The translations under genes and the position numbers were made by a program. Below the pieces are notes generated by a model that saw only the letters and a program-made list of their open reading frames with translations, was not told the DNA's origin and did no database searches. 64,000 nucleotides of DNA from a virus, in the IMG/VR virus record IMGVR_UViG_3300033153_015063, positions 62,001-126,000 of that record; one strand, written 5' to 3'. This document shows positions 8,599 through 17,749 of this stretch, in pieces (the first letter of the stretch is position 1; each line of letters opens with the position of its first letter).

Positions 8599-10734
8599 TC
8601 ACACCCCCAACCTGATAGGAACAAAATAAGTATCTATCAATATAAATCCGACGATGATACCAGCCACCACTACCACCGTATATATGGTGAATCCTGCAAA
8701 CTGTTCTGGATACAGTTTAAGCAACCCGAAGAGTGTAATAGCAGCGATGATAACTCCTATCAGAACAGGGCCAAGGAATATCTCTGAAAGTGTTGTGGCA
8801 GCCCGATCCTCCTTCTCGGTTTTGATGACGAGTGCCAGGGTCTCAGTATCAGTGTTGCCGCTTTCGTCCTCGACAGAGAGAGATACCACGTAGTCTCCAG
8901 TGCCAAATTGGTGAGTGACTACCTCTCCATAGGAAAGATTGGTCCCGTCTCCGAAATCCCACTCATAGAGCTCAATGTTGTCCTCGGCGTCTATGGAGAG
9001 TGACGAGAAGGTAATTGTGCTGCCCACGATAGCAGTATAGCTTCGTCTTGGTTCGTCGGACGGAGTTATACTGGTGGTAATACCTATTTTTGCACTCGGT
9101 TCAGTGTCGATGAACTCGATAAAGATAGGTTGTGTAGTGTCGGTGATGTCGAACTCATCTCGGACGAAGAGAGTCACTCTGTATTCCCCGTAATGGGGAG
9201 CTCGGAAATCAAATACTGCTTCGGATGACGTCACGATGTTGCTGTCCTCATCAGTAAGAATCCATGCATATTCGAGTATGTTGTTATCTGCTGGGTCGCT
9301 GTCGCCATCATTATCGGAAGTGGAAAGAGACCCGTCCAGCTCCACAGGACCCAGACCATTGATGGGCGTGGTAACCTGTTTTATAACCGCTGTAGGACCA
9401 CCATCAACCACGACAATAGGGCGACTTCCCAGGCCAACGGTTTGGGTGTTGCTAACCTGCCCAGAATCGTCAGTTACCTCAGCGGTAGGATTAAAGTTCC
9501 TAGTCGATGTATAGATGTGGTGATAGATGTGGGGGATACCTTGAGACTGAGCAACGAGCTCATAATCATCCCAGACACCATCTCCCTCCCAATCCCACTT
9601 GATCGACACTACGTCCTGTATAATAGTGGCACCACTGATACCAGATGTCTCTCCATCTATAAAGATTGCCGAGAACACTATAGTATCATCCTTCAGAACG
9701 TATGTGATACCGATGTTTGTCGAGGTCACTGACGATGTTATAGAGAAATACACCGCAGGAGGTTTATTGATGTTGGGAGTATGCATTGGGGCAATATCTA
9801 TGGCCTGGTCACCACAACCTCCAGTCGAGATAATATAAGTTGTGTCTATAAAACCATCACCATTGGTATCAGAACCCTCGATTTCAGTCAGTCCATTCTT
9901 ACTCCAGTAATTACCCATCGGGGCTTCAAGGATAGTTATTATCTCGCCATCATCCTCTACATCTATGTCATCGACGACGCTGAAGGTCACTGTTCCCCAG
10001 CCAACACCACCGGATACTTCCTGGACATTGTTAATGAATCTATTATAAAAGAAGTTGAGATTTGTAGTTCCAGATGGATGAAAATCTCCAAGAGAAACAG
10101 CCTTGTTGCATCCTTCAATAGTATTATCCACGAAGTTGATGTCATTGGTACTTTCATCGAGTGAAATACACGATGATGATGCAGACGAGGACCCCATGAT
10201 TTCATTACTCATCACTGTAATAATAGTGTCGTCACCATAATCAGTGTATCTTATTTCGATGTTCTTTTCGCATTCGTAGAGAACGCTGTCACCAATATAG
10301 ACTTCGGTCTCGGCACCACCTTCGATTTTGATGCAGGTGGTTTGCTGGCTGATATCTGCATCGGTAATGGAACCCTTCGCACCTGCATTGAAGAGGATTC
10401 CGTCACCCCAATCTGATTGGTCAACACCAGGCACACCGGTGTCCTCGGCCCCGAAGGTTGCCCCACTACGGACTATCAACTCTCCGTTGACCTCGATATG
10501 GGCACCCTGCGAGATTACGACATGTGAACCCACAATCTCAAGGGACCCATCTATCATAAGGTCTGAAGAGACCAGGTAGACGTTGCCCTCCTCCCAGGTC
10601 CTATCATCTGTGATACTTGCCGGGGCCACGATAGTGGTGGTCTTGTAGACGTCGGTGGGGTCAGTGAGGTAGAAGGCTGCACCTACAAGGATTAAAGCCA
10701 TGATGAACATCAGCATCTTATTATTATCTGCCAT
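8599..10734 (-). CDS. Surface protein: beta-helix plus PKD domains, 711 aa
   Basis: N-terminal hydrophobic anchor (MLMFIMALILVGAAFYL). Residues of about 60-260 are a right-handed parallel beta-helix; the segment ending DTNGDGFIDTTYII has the NosD/periplasmic copper-binding repeat signature. About 320-630 are PKD-type domains (WDWEGDGVWDDYEL, YEWDFGDGTNLSYGE). Two C-terminal membrane helices follow (EIFLGPVLIGVIIAAITLFG and the last 25 residues). The start at 10734 is preceded by GGTGTC; a GTG at 10743 is an alternative. A tRNA gene separates it from the giant upstream protein. Confidence 0.7.
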   Translation of the reverse strand: MADNNKMLMFIMALILVGAAFYLTDPTDVYKTTTIVAPASITDDRTWEEGNVYLVSSDLMIDGSLEIVGSHVVISQGAHIEVNGELIVRSGATFGAEDTGVPGVDQSDWGDGILFNAGAKGSITDADISQQTTCIKIEGGAETEVYIGDSVLYECEKNIEIRYTDYGDDTIITVMSNEIMGSSSASSSCISLDESTNDINFVDNTIEGCNKAVSLGDFHPSGTTNLNFFYNRFINNVQEVSGGVGWGTVTFSVVDDIDVEDDGEIITILEAPMGNYWSKNGLTEIEGSDTNGDGFIDTTYIISTGGCGDQAIDIAPMHTPNINKPPAVYFSITSSVTSTNIGITYVLKDDTIVFSAIFIDGETSGISGATIIQDVVSIKWDWEGDGVWDDYELVAQSQGIPHIYHHIYTSTRNFNPTAEVTDDSGQVSNTQTVGLGSRPIVVVDGGPTAVIKQVTTPINGLGPVELDGSLSTSDNDGDSDPADNNILEYAWILTDEDSNIVTSSEAVFDFRAPHYGEYRVTLFVRDEFDITDTTQPIFIEFIDTEPSAKIGITTSITPSDEPRRSYTAIVGSTITFSSLSIDAEDNIELYEWDFGDGTNLSYGEVVTHQFGTGDYVVSLSVEDESGNTDTETLALVIKTEKEDRAATTLSEIFLGPVLIGVIIAAITLFGLLKLYPEQFAGFTIYTVVVVAGIIVGFILIDTYFVPIRLGV

Positions 10735-10772
10735 TAAAGACACCTTTTTTGTTGGGGGTCCGTTCTACGAGA

Positions 10773-10872
10773 GGGCAAAAGAGGGTTTCGAACCCTCACC
10801 TTCATCGGACCATATCGCCCCGGTAAAGGGGCCATGACCCTGATGATGTGCTTCCACTTACACTACATTGCC
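10773..10872 (-). tRNA. tRNA-Thr (anticodon GGT) with 28-nt intron
   Basis: The T arm is perfect (GAGGG TTCGAAA CCCTC). The acceptor pairs GGCAATG with TTTTGCC, with one T-T mismatch and one wobble. The D arm is GTGT/GCAC and the anticodon stem is TCATC/GATGA. The loop is seven bases only if 28 bases (10814-10841 on the plus strand) are removed, leaving ATGGTCC with anticodon GGT and the expected T at position 33. The removed segment folds with a GCCCC/GGGGC helix, a GAT bulge and a TCAT/ATGG helix, as in an archaeal bulge-helix-bulge intron. The intron falls at the 5' edge of the loop (31/32 or 32/33) rather than at the usual 37/38. Confidence 0.8.
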
Positions 10873-10924
10873 AGTACAAAAGAGGGTTGGAAAAGAGGGT
10901 TGGAAGGGGGTGGAGGATTCGATC

Positions 10925-13900
10925 TCAGAACTCCATGTACTGACCGATGTCCCACGTCAGGTCGAACCAGAAGCTATGGATGAGAATGAACATCACCACC
11001 CACAGAAGATACACACCGATCAGTTTGAAGGACAGATCATAGACACCACCGAAACCAAGGGTGTCACCAAGGAATAACAGAGTCAGGATGGTGGCGATGA
11101 AGGCCAACAGGAACCACATGAACCATCCCTCGAAGATGAGTTCGTTATGGTCCTTGTCAACCTTTTCATCACTGACGACTGCGGTCACGTTCTGCACCTG
11201 GACCACCGTTACATGGGTCTTCTGGACGAGTATCTCAACGCTATCGGTGACGTCGGGGTCTGTATCACTCAAGCTGTCGGTAACATCTACGATAAGCGTA
11301 CAGGTCAGGTTGTCGATCTCGTCGTCGAGTGTGGGTGCTGTGTAGGTCCCCCATGCATCTGTGTCGAGGGCCTGCGAGACGCCGCCACAGTCGATAGTGC
11401 TGTTTTCTCCCTCGACGCTGAAGTCGTAGTAGAGGGTGTCTCCGTTGGCGTCGGTGGCCTGCACCATGAACTTCCCGGTTTCCTCAGGGGCAATAACCTC
11501 GTCGAAGGCAATGAACCTGATGATAATAGGTTCATACTCGGTCGTCCCTCCATCAGGCTGCACAATGATACAGTCGTCACAGACTGTGGTAGCGTCCTCA
11601 ACGATGTCAGTGCCAGCCGCTGAATGGTCTGTGGTGGTATGGTCCACCACAGTATCATCTACTTGTCCATCAGCACCATCGCTGTATCCGACAAGGTTGT
11701 TGTTATCCTTCAGAGACCATGTAGCATCAGTGACACCAAGACCGAAGTTCTCGTTGTTCTGGTTCTTGATATCCTCCTCGACTGTGTTGGAAGGTGCCGC
11801 CAGAACCTGGGTCTGGACCCCGAACTTGTCGTTGTTCTCGGCGTGGTTGTTCCAGATAGAGATGTCGTAGTCATCCACTACCAGTCCGAGGCTGGAGTAG
11901 ATAACCATCATAAACGCAGACCCACAGGACGAGTCAGCCAACCCGATGAGCTTGGTTCCCACAGGGGCACATGCTGCGGGGAGTGGTTCGGTCATATCTA
12001 TGACCTCATAGTTACTCATCTTGATGACATACTCATCGTTCATGTCCTCGGTCAACCAGAGATTCACCGAGTTACCTTCACCGCCACTCTGGGAAACGTT
12101 CTCGGAAAGAAGTGGTGCATTGAAGTTGACGATTCCGCTATCTACCTCGTTGAGAACGTTGTTGCTGAACATCGTAACATCAAACCCACAGTCAACTGGA
12201 GTAGGAAGCAATGGGCTACATGTCGTACTCTCGATGTTGAACAGGGCATTGCTTCGATGTGAGAAGTCGGTGTTGTTCACAGAGTAAGAGACTGTGTTGG
12301 GTCTGGTGGAAGGATTCCCGGTCATCAGTGCAACTGTGGATAGGGTCCCCCCAATATCGTCATTACCAGGAACTCCTGCCATGTTCATCAGGAACGGCAT
12401 ACCGTTATCTCCGGTCAATGGACCGATGACGCTGCCACCGTTGATTTCGAGGCTACCGAAGTTCCAGATGCCCATACCACCACCCTGGAAGGTGACCTTA
12501 CCGTGTGTCTGGTCACCGATGGCCTTGATAGTCCCATAGTTCTGGATAGTAACCACATCATCCACGTTATCGTGTTGGACAGTGGCACCACTCTCGATGT
12601 AAAGAGTATGTCCAGCGGGCACATAAACCCCCTGTGGACTGGGCGTCAATGGGTTGGTGTCAACGTAGTTGTCGAGGTCTCCAGTGTTGTCAGAATCGAC
12701 CACAGCAACAGTATCACCGTCGTAAGGATTGACCCACACAGCTCCCTCGTCCCGTTCCCAGATGAACACCCCGTACCACGGATGGTCCTGTTCTGGATGA
12801 CAGAACCAGTTTGCACCACGATAGTGGTCATGGGCCCATGCATAGAACTCCACGTTGTCGGGGTCGATGACACCAGTATCGAATGATACTTCCCAGAGGT
12901 TCGGGGTGTCGACGTTCTCGGCCATGTCCTCAACGTGCCATCCCTCGTCATACCGCTTCATCACCATGTCGACATAGGTAGGTACATCCACAAGCCAGTC
13001 ATGGACGGCGAAAGATGGATAGACCATCTTGAATGGTGGCATGACAGAGAGAGATGCACCATACTCGAACTGGAACCAGAAGCTATCTTCGTCAACGTCA
13101 TACCAGGTCCGGTCGATCAACGAGAGGTCGGTTCCAGAGAAGGGGATGGCCGCTTCGAACGAGCGAACATCGTTATCATGGTTACAAAGGTCGATGGTGC
13201 TGGCTGGCCCATAGTCTGTGAAACCAACTGCGAACTCGATGGTAGTGATGTCCTGATAAGGAGAACCACCGAGACCGCTTCCGACTGTATAGGTCAGGTA
13301 TTCATCATACACCCCGTCCATGTCGTAGTCAGAGTAGAGAGAGATGGTCTCGGTTCCATCGTCGATGTCGTTGCACATCACTCCGCCGAGATAGAGAAAC
13401 TCTGTGGACATATCAGCATAGGCGTAGAGATAGGTGTTGTCCTCAGTGTAGTAAGATGTCGGGGCATAGACACTATCCCAACCACCTTCCCGCTGCTTGA
13501 AGGTCTGGAGGTTCATCCAGTCCTCGGTAGTATCGAGCTCGCCATCGACTGTTGGAATGTCGAAAGAGTATGCTGGATGGATGCCACTGGTGGTGGCTGG
13601 GCTATCGGTCCAGGGGACCTGCCAGATATACGGATTATCCTCGGAAAGCTCATCGTAGGGCACGGCAACCAGGCGATCCTCATAACGATCTCGCCGCATC
13701 GAGGTCTCTGCGTTACCAAAGAGGGAAGGGACATTGATGGCCCCGGTCTCCTCGACACTATCATCGGTTTGATCCCTCCAGAAGAGTTTTATCTCCTTAA
13801 TCTGTTCATCATCTTCATCGTAGACCACGAAACTGGTGTCTACGATGGTTGTCTCCTCGACATAGGTATAGGAGTATTCCAGCATCCGGGGTAGGCCCTG

Positions 13901-15397
13901 GATTCCCACATCATCCCATGCGGGACCCTCGATCTTCGGGTTGACACGGGGGTCAGCTCCACCAGCAACCTGTTCGGCGAGATAAGGACGCTCAGCGGTC
14001 TCAATCTTACCAGCAGTACCAGTGGTGGCATCAGACCCGAAGTAGGTCACCATGTTCCCCTTGACGAAGTTCTCCTCAGGCTGAAGATTGTAGATGCTAC
14101 ACCGGTAGAGTCCGCCACTCGGTTCCTGCAAGTAGAACTGAAGATTCCACCATGCCTCGAAACCGTTGTCCTGGAGGTTGTTATGGAAAAGTATCGTGGA
14201 CATCTGACCGGCGACCCAGTCGAAGGGCTGTGGGATGAAGATATACCCAAAGCCCCAGTAATTAGTCGCAAGGTCATAGACCAACTGCCCATCCAACTTG
14301 ATGTCAACAACCCCGAAATCTCCGTTGTCGGAAATCTCGTTGTAACGGATGTTCGGGGAAGAATCAAAGATGTAAATTCCTGTGCAGATTCTTGGTGGGA
14401 AAGGGAATGGAATCTGCACCACGACATCTTCGGAAATACCCTCGATACCGTCCAGCCACCCGTCACCATCAGTGTCTACGTCGATGTCCGGGTCTGGATC
14501 TCTGATGAGGTCAAACCATGGGCTGACCTCGTCCATATTCCCGGTTATCTCATTGAGTTCGATGAGAGGAGAAGCTGGTCCATAGTGGTAGTACTCAGGG
14601 ATCTCTGGTTCTGGTTGGTAGGATGCCTCAGGGAATACATCAGCAGGCACCTCGTAGACACCACACATGAGATGGAAAGCGGGTATCGACGGTGCATTCA
14701 TGGCCAGACCAACCAGGATACCCGCACCGTTACCATGAATCCGAGAGTTGGAGATAGTAACGGTAGGGTGGTCCCTATCCATCGAACGACCACAGACCGA
14801 GATGCCTATATATGCATCAGTGACGTCGGCATGGTCTATGTGAACGATACGGTCAGAAAAGCCACCCATCCAACCTGGGTAGTGTTGGGCTGGAAGGATA
14901 TGGATTCCACCCCACAGTTCCTCCCAGTAGGGCGGATCGTCCACAAGAGAGTTCTGGTTCGTGAATCTGACCATACCCTCGTCATAGGTCCCACGCACGA
15001 TGATGGACCCATAGACGTAGATACCCACGTTGTAGGTTGTCCATGGGCTGGGGTCATCATAGTCACCGGGGATGTCATTGGGGCCATCAGGGTCCAACCA
15101 GTAATTGGCGTGTCCGCCACCACCGAGGGCACGGACCTCTACACCGGCCTCTATGACCAATGTCTTTTCTGGCGGGATGATGAGGTCCCCGTTCAGGAAG
15201 TATTCCCCTCTCTCCCAGTGTTCGTCAGAAGAAAGGATGTATGGAACACCAGCAGTCGATACATAGGTGACTTCCGTCTCTCCATCTTCGACAGAGGTTG
15301 AAAATCCAAGCTTCGGAGCGTTTACCCAGAGAACGGCCACAAGCAGGAACACTCCCACTACGGCCAGCGGTCTCTTGAGGTCCTCAAACATTACCAT
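10925..15397 (-). CDS. Giant surface protein with beta-helix regions, 1490 aa
   Basis: Begins with a signal anchor (PLAVVGVFLLVAVLWV). The first ~420 residues are parallel beta-helix repeats with the pattern 'value/insulating start' seen in NosD-like proteins (HWERGEYFLNGDLIIPPEKT). The middle holds a possible DOMON/CBM-like module (VDGELDTTEDWMNLQ...), and a second beta-helix stretch lies around 950-1200. It ends with Ig-like sequence and three membrane helices. The ATG follows AGGTGA. Likely a cell-surface or virion-surface fibre or adhesin. It is probably the first gene of the 15.4-to-3.7 kb minus-strand group, although the tRNA gene interrupts that run. Confidence 0.7.
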   Translation of the reverse strand: MVMFEDLKRPLAVVGVFLLVAVLWVNAPKLGFSTSVEDGETEVTYVSTAGVPYILSSDEHWERGEYFLNGDLIIPPEKTLVIEAGVEVRALGGGGHANYWLDPDGPNDIPGDYDDPSPWTTYNVGIYVYGSIIVRGTYDEGMVRFTNQNSLVDDPPYWEELWGGIHILPAQHYPGWMGGFSDRIVHIDHADVTDAYIGISVCGRSMDRDHPTVTISNSRIHGNGAGILVGLAMNAPSIPAFHLMCGVYEVPADVFPEASYQPEPEIPEYYHYGPASPLIELNEITGNMDEVSPWFDLIRDPDPDIDVDTDGDGWLDGIEGISEDVVVQIPFPFPPRICTGIYIFDSSPNIRYNEISDNGDFGVVDIKLDGQLVYDLATNYWGFGYIFIPQPFDWVAGQMSTILFHNNLQDNGFEAWWNLQFYLQEPSGGLYRCSIYNLQPEENFVKGNMVTYFGSDATTGTAGKIETAERPYLAEQVAGGADPRVNPKIEGPAWDDVGIQGLPRMLEYSYTYVEETTIVDTSFVVYDEDDEQIKEIKLFWRDQTDDSVEETGAINVPSLFGNAETSMRRDRYEDRLVAVPYDELSEDNPYIWQVPWTDSPATTSGIHPAYSFDIPTVDGELDTTEDWMNLQTFKQREGGWDSVYAPTSYYTEDNTYLYAYADMSTEFLYLGGVMCNDIDDGTETISLYSDYDMDGVYDEYLTYTVGSGLGGSPYQDITTIEFAVGFTDYGPASTIDLCNHDNDVRSFEAAIPFSGTDLSLIDRTWYDVDEDSFWFQFEYGASLSVMPPFKMVYPSFAVHDWLVDVPTYVDMVMKRYDEGWHVEDMAENVDTPNLWEVSFDTGVIDPDNVEFYAWAHDHYRGANWFCHPEQDHPWYGVFIWERDEGAVWVNPYDGDTVAVVDSDNTGDLDNYVDTNPLTPSPQGVYVPAGHTLYIESGATVQHDNVDDVVTIQNYGTIKAIGDQTHGKVTFQGGGMGIWNFGSLEINGGSVIGPLTGDNGMPFLMNMAGVPGNDDIGGTLSTVALMTGNPSTRPNTVSYSVNNTDFSHRSNALFNIESTTCSPLLPTPVDCGFDVTMFSNNVLNEVDSGIVNFNAPLLSENVSQSGGEGNSVNLWLTEDMNDEYVIKMSNYEVIDMTEPLPAACAPVGTKLIGLADSSCGSAFMMVIYSSLGLVVDDYDISIWNNHAENNDKFGVQTQVLAAPSNTVEEDIKNQNNENFGLGVTDATWSLKDNNNLVGYSDGADGQVDDTVVDHTTTDHSAAGTDIVEDATTVCDDCIIVQPDGGTTEYEPIIIRFIAFDEVIAPEETGKFMVQATDANGDTLYYDFSVEGENSTIDCGGVSQALDTDAWGTYTAPTLDDEIDNLTCTLIVDVTDSLSDTDPDVTDSVEILVQKTHVTVVQVQNVTAVVSDEKVDKDHNELIFEGWFMWFLLAFIATILTLLFLGDTLGFGGVYDLSFKLIGVYLLWVVMFILIHSFWFDLTWDIGQYMEF

Positions 15398-15490
15398 CTC
15401 ATGTTCACCTCTTTCATATGCATTTTAGCGATTTAAGAACATCATCAGGATATTTAAAGCTACCTATCGCCAAACCCACTATCGAAAGTG

Positions 15491-15530
15491 TTACGCTTTT
15501 TGTGGTTTAAATCAGGCAAACTTTATATTT
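15491..15530 (+). promoter_or_regulatory. 17-bp motif plus TATA ahead of tRNA-like gene
   Basis: TTACGCTTTTTGTGGTT (15491-15507), 13 bases, then CTTTATATTT (15521-15530). The mature RNA start at 15551 lies about 30 bases from the start of the TATA box, the spacing expected for transcription initiating at or just before the RNA. Confidence 0.65.
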
Positions 15531-15550
15531 CAGAGCTCGAAGGGAAGTGT

Positions 15551-15688
15551 GCGGTGGAAGCTCAACTGGTTGGAGCCCCCCGGCCGTCATACCGGGGGAG
15601 GAGCAGAAGCCCGGAGCGAAGTGGCTGGTACCTAGGCTATACCAACCACAAGCAACACCGGGAGGCGGTTCAAATCCGGCCCACCGCA
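15551..15688 (+). tRNA. Probable intron-containing tRNA or tRNA-like RNA (anticodon uncertain, possibly CAT)
   Basis: The ends pair as a 7-bp acceptor (GCGGTGG/CCACCGC, then A). A D arm follows (GCTC...GAGC), and the T loop TTCAAAT lies near the 3' end. As written, the T stem has a mismatch. Removing about 55 bases near 15611-15665 joins GCC to GG and restores a perfect GCCGG/CCGGC stem; the removed piece folds as a long hairpin (TGGCTGGTA/TACCAACCA). The anticodon arm is odd: a 7-bp stem (CCCCCGG/CCGGGGG) around the 8-base loop CCGTCATA. So the identity is unsure and it may be a tRNA mimic rather than a working tRNA. Confidence 0.5.
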
Positions 15689-15757
15689 TCGAAAGAGAGT
15701 AGATACACGAAGCATCCCGAGTGCCGGCGTAAATCGTCAGCCACAATTGGGGTTCCC

Positions 15758-15798
15758 TTACGGTTTTTACGGTTATACATGAGCAACCATTATATACC
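15758..15798 (+). promoter_or_regulatory. 17-bp motif plus TATA promoter
   Basis: TTACGGTTTTTACGGTT (15758-15774), 14 bases, then ATTATATACCC (15789-15798). It drives the zinc protein at 15820. The sequence from GCAACCATTATATAC onward closely resembles the promoter at 17711-17730. Confidence 0.7.
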
Positions 15799-15819
15799 CA
15801 CCCTACTCGAAATAGTAGT

Positions 15820-16380
15820 ATGTCTCTTAAGAAGCTCTCTATTGGTGATGTTTTCTATCTGAAAAGCCCCACCAGGGAAAATAGCCCTGATGATTATCAG
15901 ATTTTGAAGGTCAAACAAATCACAAACTACGCTCACCCAAAAGGAGACCGTAATGTAACCGAGATGAACGGGGATGACATAGTTGACATCACCTTCGAAG
16001 TTCCACTCCACGAAAATACCTACGGCGACAAACCTTTCCGCCCTGAGCATGACTTCTATGATGTTTCGCTGTCTGATTTGGATTGGCTGGAAATCGACAA
16101 AGCACCCGTCCCAACATCCTGTACGCTTGGAATTATGGGTCGCTATGGAAAGGACGAGGAGTGGACTGAGTTGAAGGGCAAGAAGAACCGCACAGTCCAC
16201 AAGTCCGGCGAGAACGGGTCACCTGTCTGTGGGTCGAAGGCAACATCACACATCTTTAAACCCGATGGCCGATGGGACCCCTGGAACAAGCACTGGTGTA
16301 AGGAGGAAGAGAGTGTTACCTGCTGGGTGCCATCATTCCGGGAACCCACATGTAAAAAGTGCTTGAAGAAAGTTGAATAA
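15820..16380 (+). CDS. Cysteine/histidine-rich protein, 186 aa
   Basis: Starts MSLKKLSIGDVFYLKSP. The N-terminal ~95 residues look like a small beta-rich domain of the ASCH/PUA kind by pattern (IGDVFYLKSP ... YQILKVKQI), which is inference. The C-terminal half has spaced CGS, HWCKEE, TCW and a final TCKKCLKK, typical of the short metal-binding tails seen in many phage hypothetical proteins. A similar TCKHCL tail occurs in the protein at 52713-53168. Expressed from a motif-type promoter. Confidence 0.65.
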   Translation: MSLKKLSIGDVFYLKSPTRENSPDDYQILKVKQITNYAHPKGDRNVTEMNGDDIVDITFEVPLHENTYGDKPFRPEHDFYDVSLSDLDWLEIDKAPVPTSCTLGIMGRYGKDEEWTELKGKKNRTVHKSGENGSPVCGSKATSHIFKPDGRWDPWNKHWCKEEESVTCWVPSFREPTCKKCLKKVE

Positions 16381-16397
16381 CATCTCCTTCTTACTTT

Positions 16398-16432
16398 TTA
16401 CGGTTTTTATGGTTAATTAAACAGAAACTATA
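16398..16432 (+). promoter_or_regulatory. Degenerate 17-bp motif with weak TATA, no clear gene
   Basis: TTACGGTTTTTATGGTT (16398-16414) is followed by AACTATACCC. Downstream there are only very short frames, one of which contains CPKCGGSG without a start codon. It may be a decayed promoter or drive a small RNA. Confidence 0.3.
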
Positions 16433-16481
16433 CCCATGCCCCAAATGTGGTGGGAGTGGGTTAAAATATAACCACTATAAA

Positions 16482-16673
16482 CTATAAACCAAACCAACCC
16501 ACGATAGTGTGAAGGGTAATACCTAGAAGCATCATCACCAGCAGAACCAAAAGCCCCACGATGATAGCTTTTTTCAAAGCTCGGTCAAAAATGAGATACA
16601 CGACGATGCCTAGAAGGATAGGGATAGTCAACAAAGACAGCGTTCCCATCAGGTCATAACCACCAATTTCCAT
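16482..16673 (-). CDS. Small two-helix membrane protein, 63 aa
   Basis: MEIGGYDLMGT is followed by two hydrophobic helices (about 10-27 and 36-55) separated by a basic loop (FDRALKKA). It directly follows the 327-aa membrane protein with no gap, so they form a two-gene operon. Similar small two-helix proteins accompany larger membrane proteins elsewhere in this window (2076, 42949). Function unknown. Confidence 0.55.
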   Translation of the reverse strand: MEIGGYDLMGTLSLLTIPILLGIVVYLIFDRALKKAIIVGLLVLLVMMLLGITLHTIVGWFGL

Positions 16674-17657
16674 CTACACCACACCGAAAAATGGAAAGGC
16701 AACGAACACCAGGACGAGCTGAGTAACCATCCCGATGCCGAATCCGTTGTACCATCGTCTCAACGCAGTTTCACCACGCTTGACGCCAGAACCAATAAAC
16801 CAGAACACCAGTATGACACTGATGATGGATGCGAATATCACGCCAGATGCCACAGAGATTGTGTCCCATTGTGTATCGAGAAATTGGCTAGCCTCAGATG
16901 GTTCAGTGCCGCCATCAGCAGCGTTGTCAATGCTATTGGATGGGCCAGTATCATCAATAAGTCTCTGGCCAGTAACCGATTCAGTAAGGCCGTTGATGCC
17001 ACTGGCGATTAAATTCCCACCGAATCCAGCGACACCCGTTATCGCCCCACCGACGAAGCCGAGGGCCTGTGATGCCGTTGCCAATACCAGTGATATTACG
17101 AGTAAAAGAATCGTGTATATAATGATAGGTGCAGCAAAACCAACACCTATCCAGAGTGCAATACGTAAAGGTGCATCCTCCTCACGTAAAATTGCCATAA
17201 GCACAAAGGTCCATATCAATGGCATGAACACTACGTGTGCTGCTAATATCCCTGTATCTCGTTTCAATGGTGATGTGACAATAGCAGTTGAAACATTTTT
17301 TCCACTTGGAACATCATCTGGGTCCTCTATCAGAGTATCCTTATCATACTCGTCTTCATCCTCGAAGTCCCCATCGTCATTAAGGTCCTTTCCTTCAGCA
17401 TCGTAACGGCCATTTTCGTTGTCATCAATATAAGATACATACTCGATTCGGTAGCGATCCGGTTCCTTTCCTGTTCGGAAACTCTCGATGATAAAGGGCT
17501 GGATGAAAAGTGTCTGGGTAGCAAGCAACAACAGACCGATGGCGATGAGTCCCCATGCCGAGAACCCTTCGTCGGTGTCCTTCAACCCAACGTCACTTAC
17601 CGCCCCCGATATACGCTGAGTGATGGTTTGTTGCTCCTCTGCCATTGTTGGTGTCAT
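16674..17657 (-). CDS. Membrane protein with extracellular EF-hand-like loop, about 327 aa
   Basis: Helices near the N-terminus (WGLIAIGLLLLATQTLFI) and several more in the middle and C-terminus flank a soluble loop. The loop is rich in Asp (DDNENGRYDAEGKDLNDDGD), with the spacing of calcium-binding dockerin/EF-hand loops. A second soluble stretch (VTGQRLIDDTGPSNSIDN) lies between helices. Start taken at ATG 17657 (MTPTMAEEQQ), about 16 bases after TTAAATCCC; 17645 is also possible. Divergent from the micro-ORF at 17750, sharing the intervening motif promoter. Confidence 0.6.
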   Translation of the reverse strand: MTPTMAEEQQTITQRISGAVSDVGLKDTDEGFSAWGLIAIGLLLLATQTLFIQPFIIESFRTGKEPDRYRIEYVSYIDDNENGRYDAEGKDLNDDGDFEDEDEYDKDTLIEDPDDVPSGKNVSTAIVTSPLKRDTGILAAHVVFMPLIWTFVLMAILREEDAPLRIALWIGVGFAAPIIIYTILLLVISLVLATASQALGFVGGAITGVAGFGGNLIASGINGLTESVTGQRLIDDTGPSNSIDNAADGGTEPSEASQFLDTQWDTISVASGVIFASIISVILVFWFIGSGVKRGETALRRWYNGFGIGMVTQLVLVFVAFPFFGVV

Positions 17658-17689
17658 AAGCTCATGGGGATTTAACTCTTTCGACGGTC

Positions 17690-17730
17690 TTACGCTTTTT
17701 ACAGTTCTCAAGCAACAACCATTATATACT
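17690..17730 (+). promoter_or_regulatory. 17-bp motif plus TATA promoter
   Basis: TTACGCTTTTTACAGTT (17690-17706), 14 bases, then ATTATATACT (17721-17730), then the 30-codon gene at 17750. Perfect match to the consensus. Confidence 0.7.
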
Positions 17731-17749
17731 CACCATCAAAGGTAGTAGC

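Noticed and set aside
12935-13894. 319-codon plus-strand open frame
   Set aside because: Shadow of the same 1490-aa gene; composition is that of reversed codons.
14183-15301. 372-codon plus-strand open frame inside the giant surface protein gene
   Set aside because: No promoter, no domain pattern; the minus strand encodes a coherent beta-helix protein with signal peptide.
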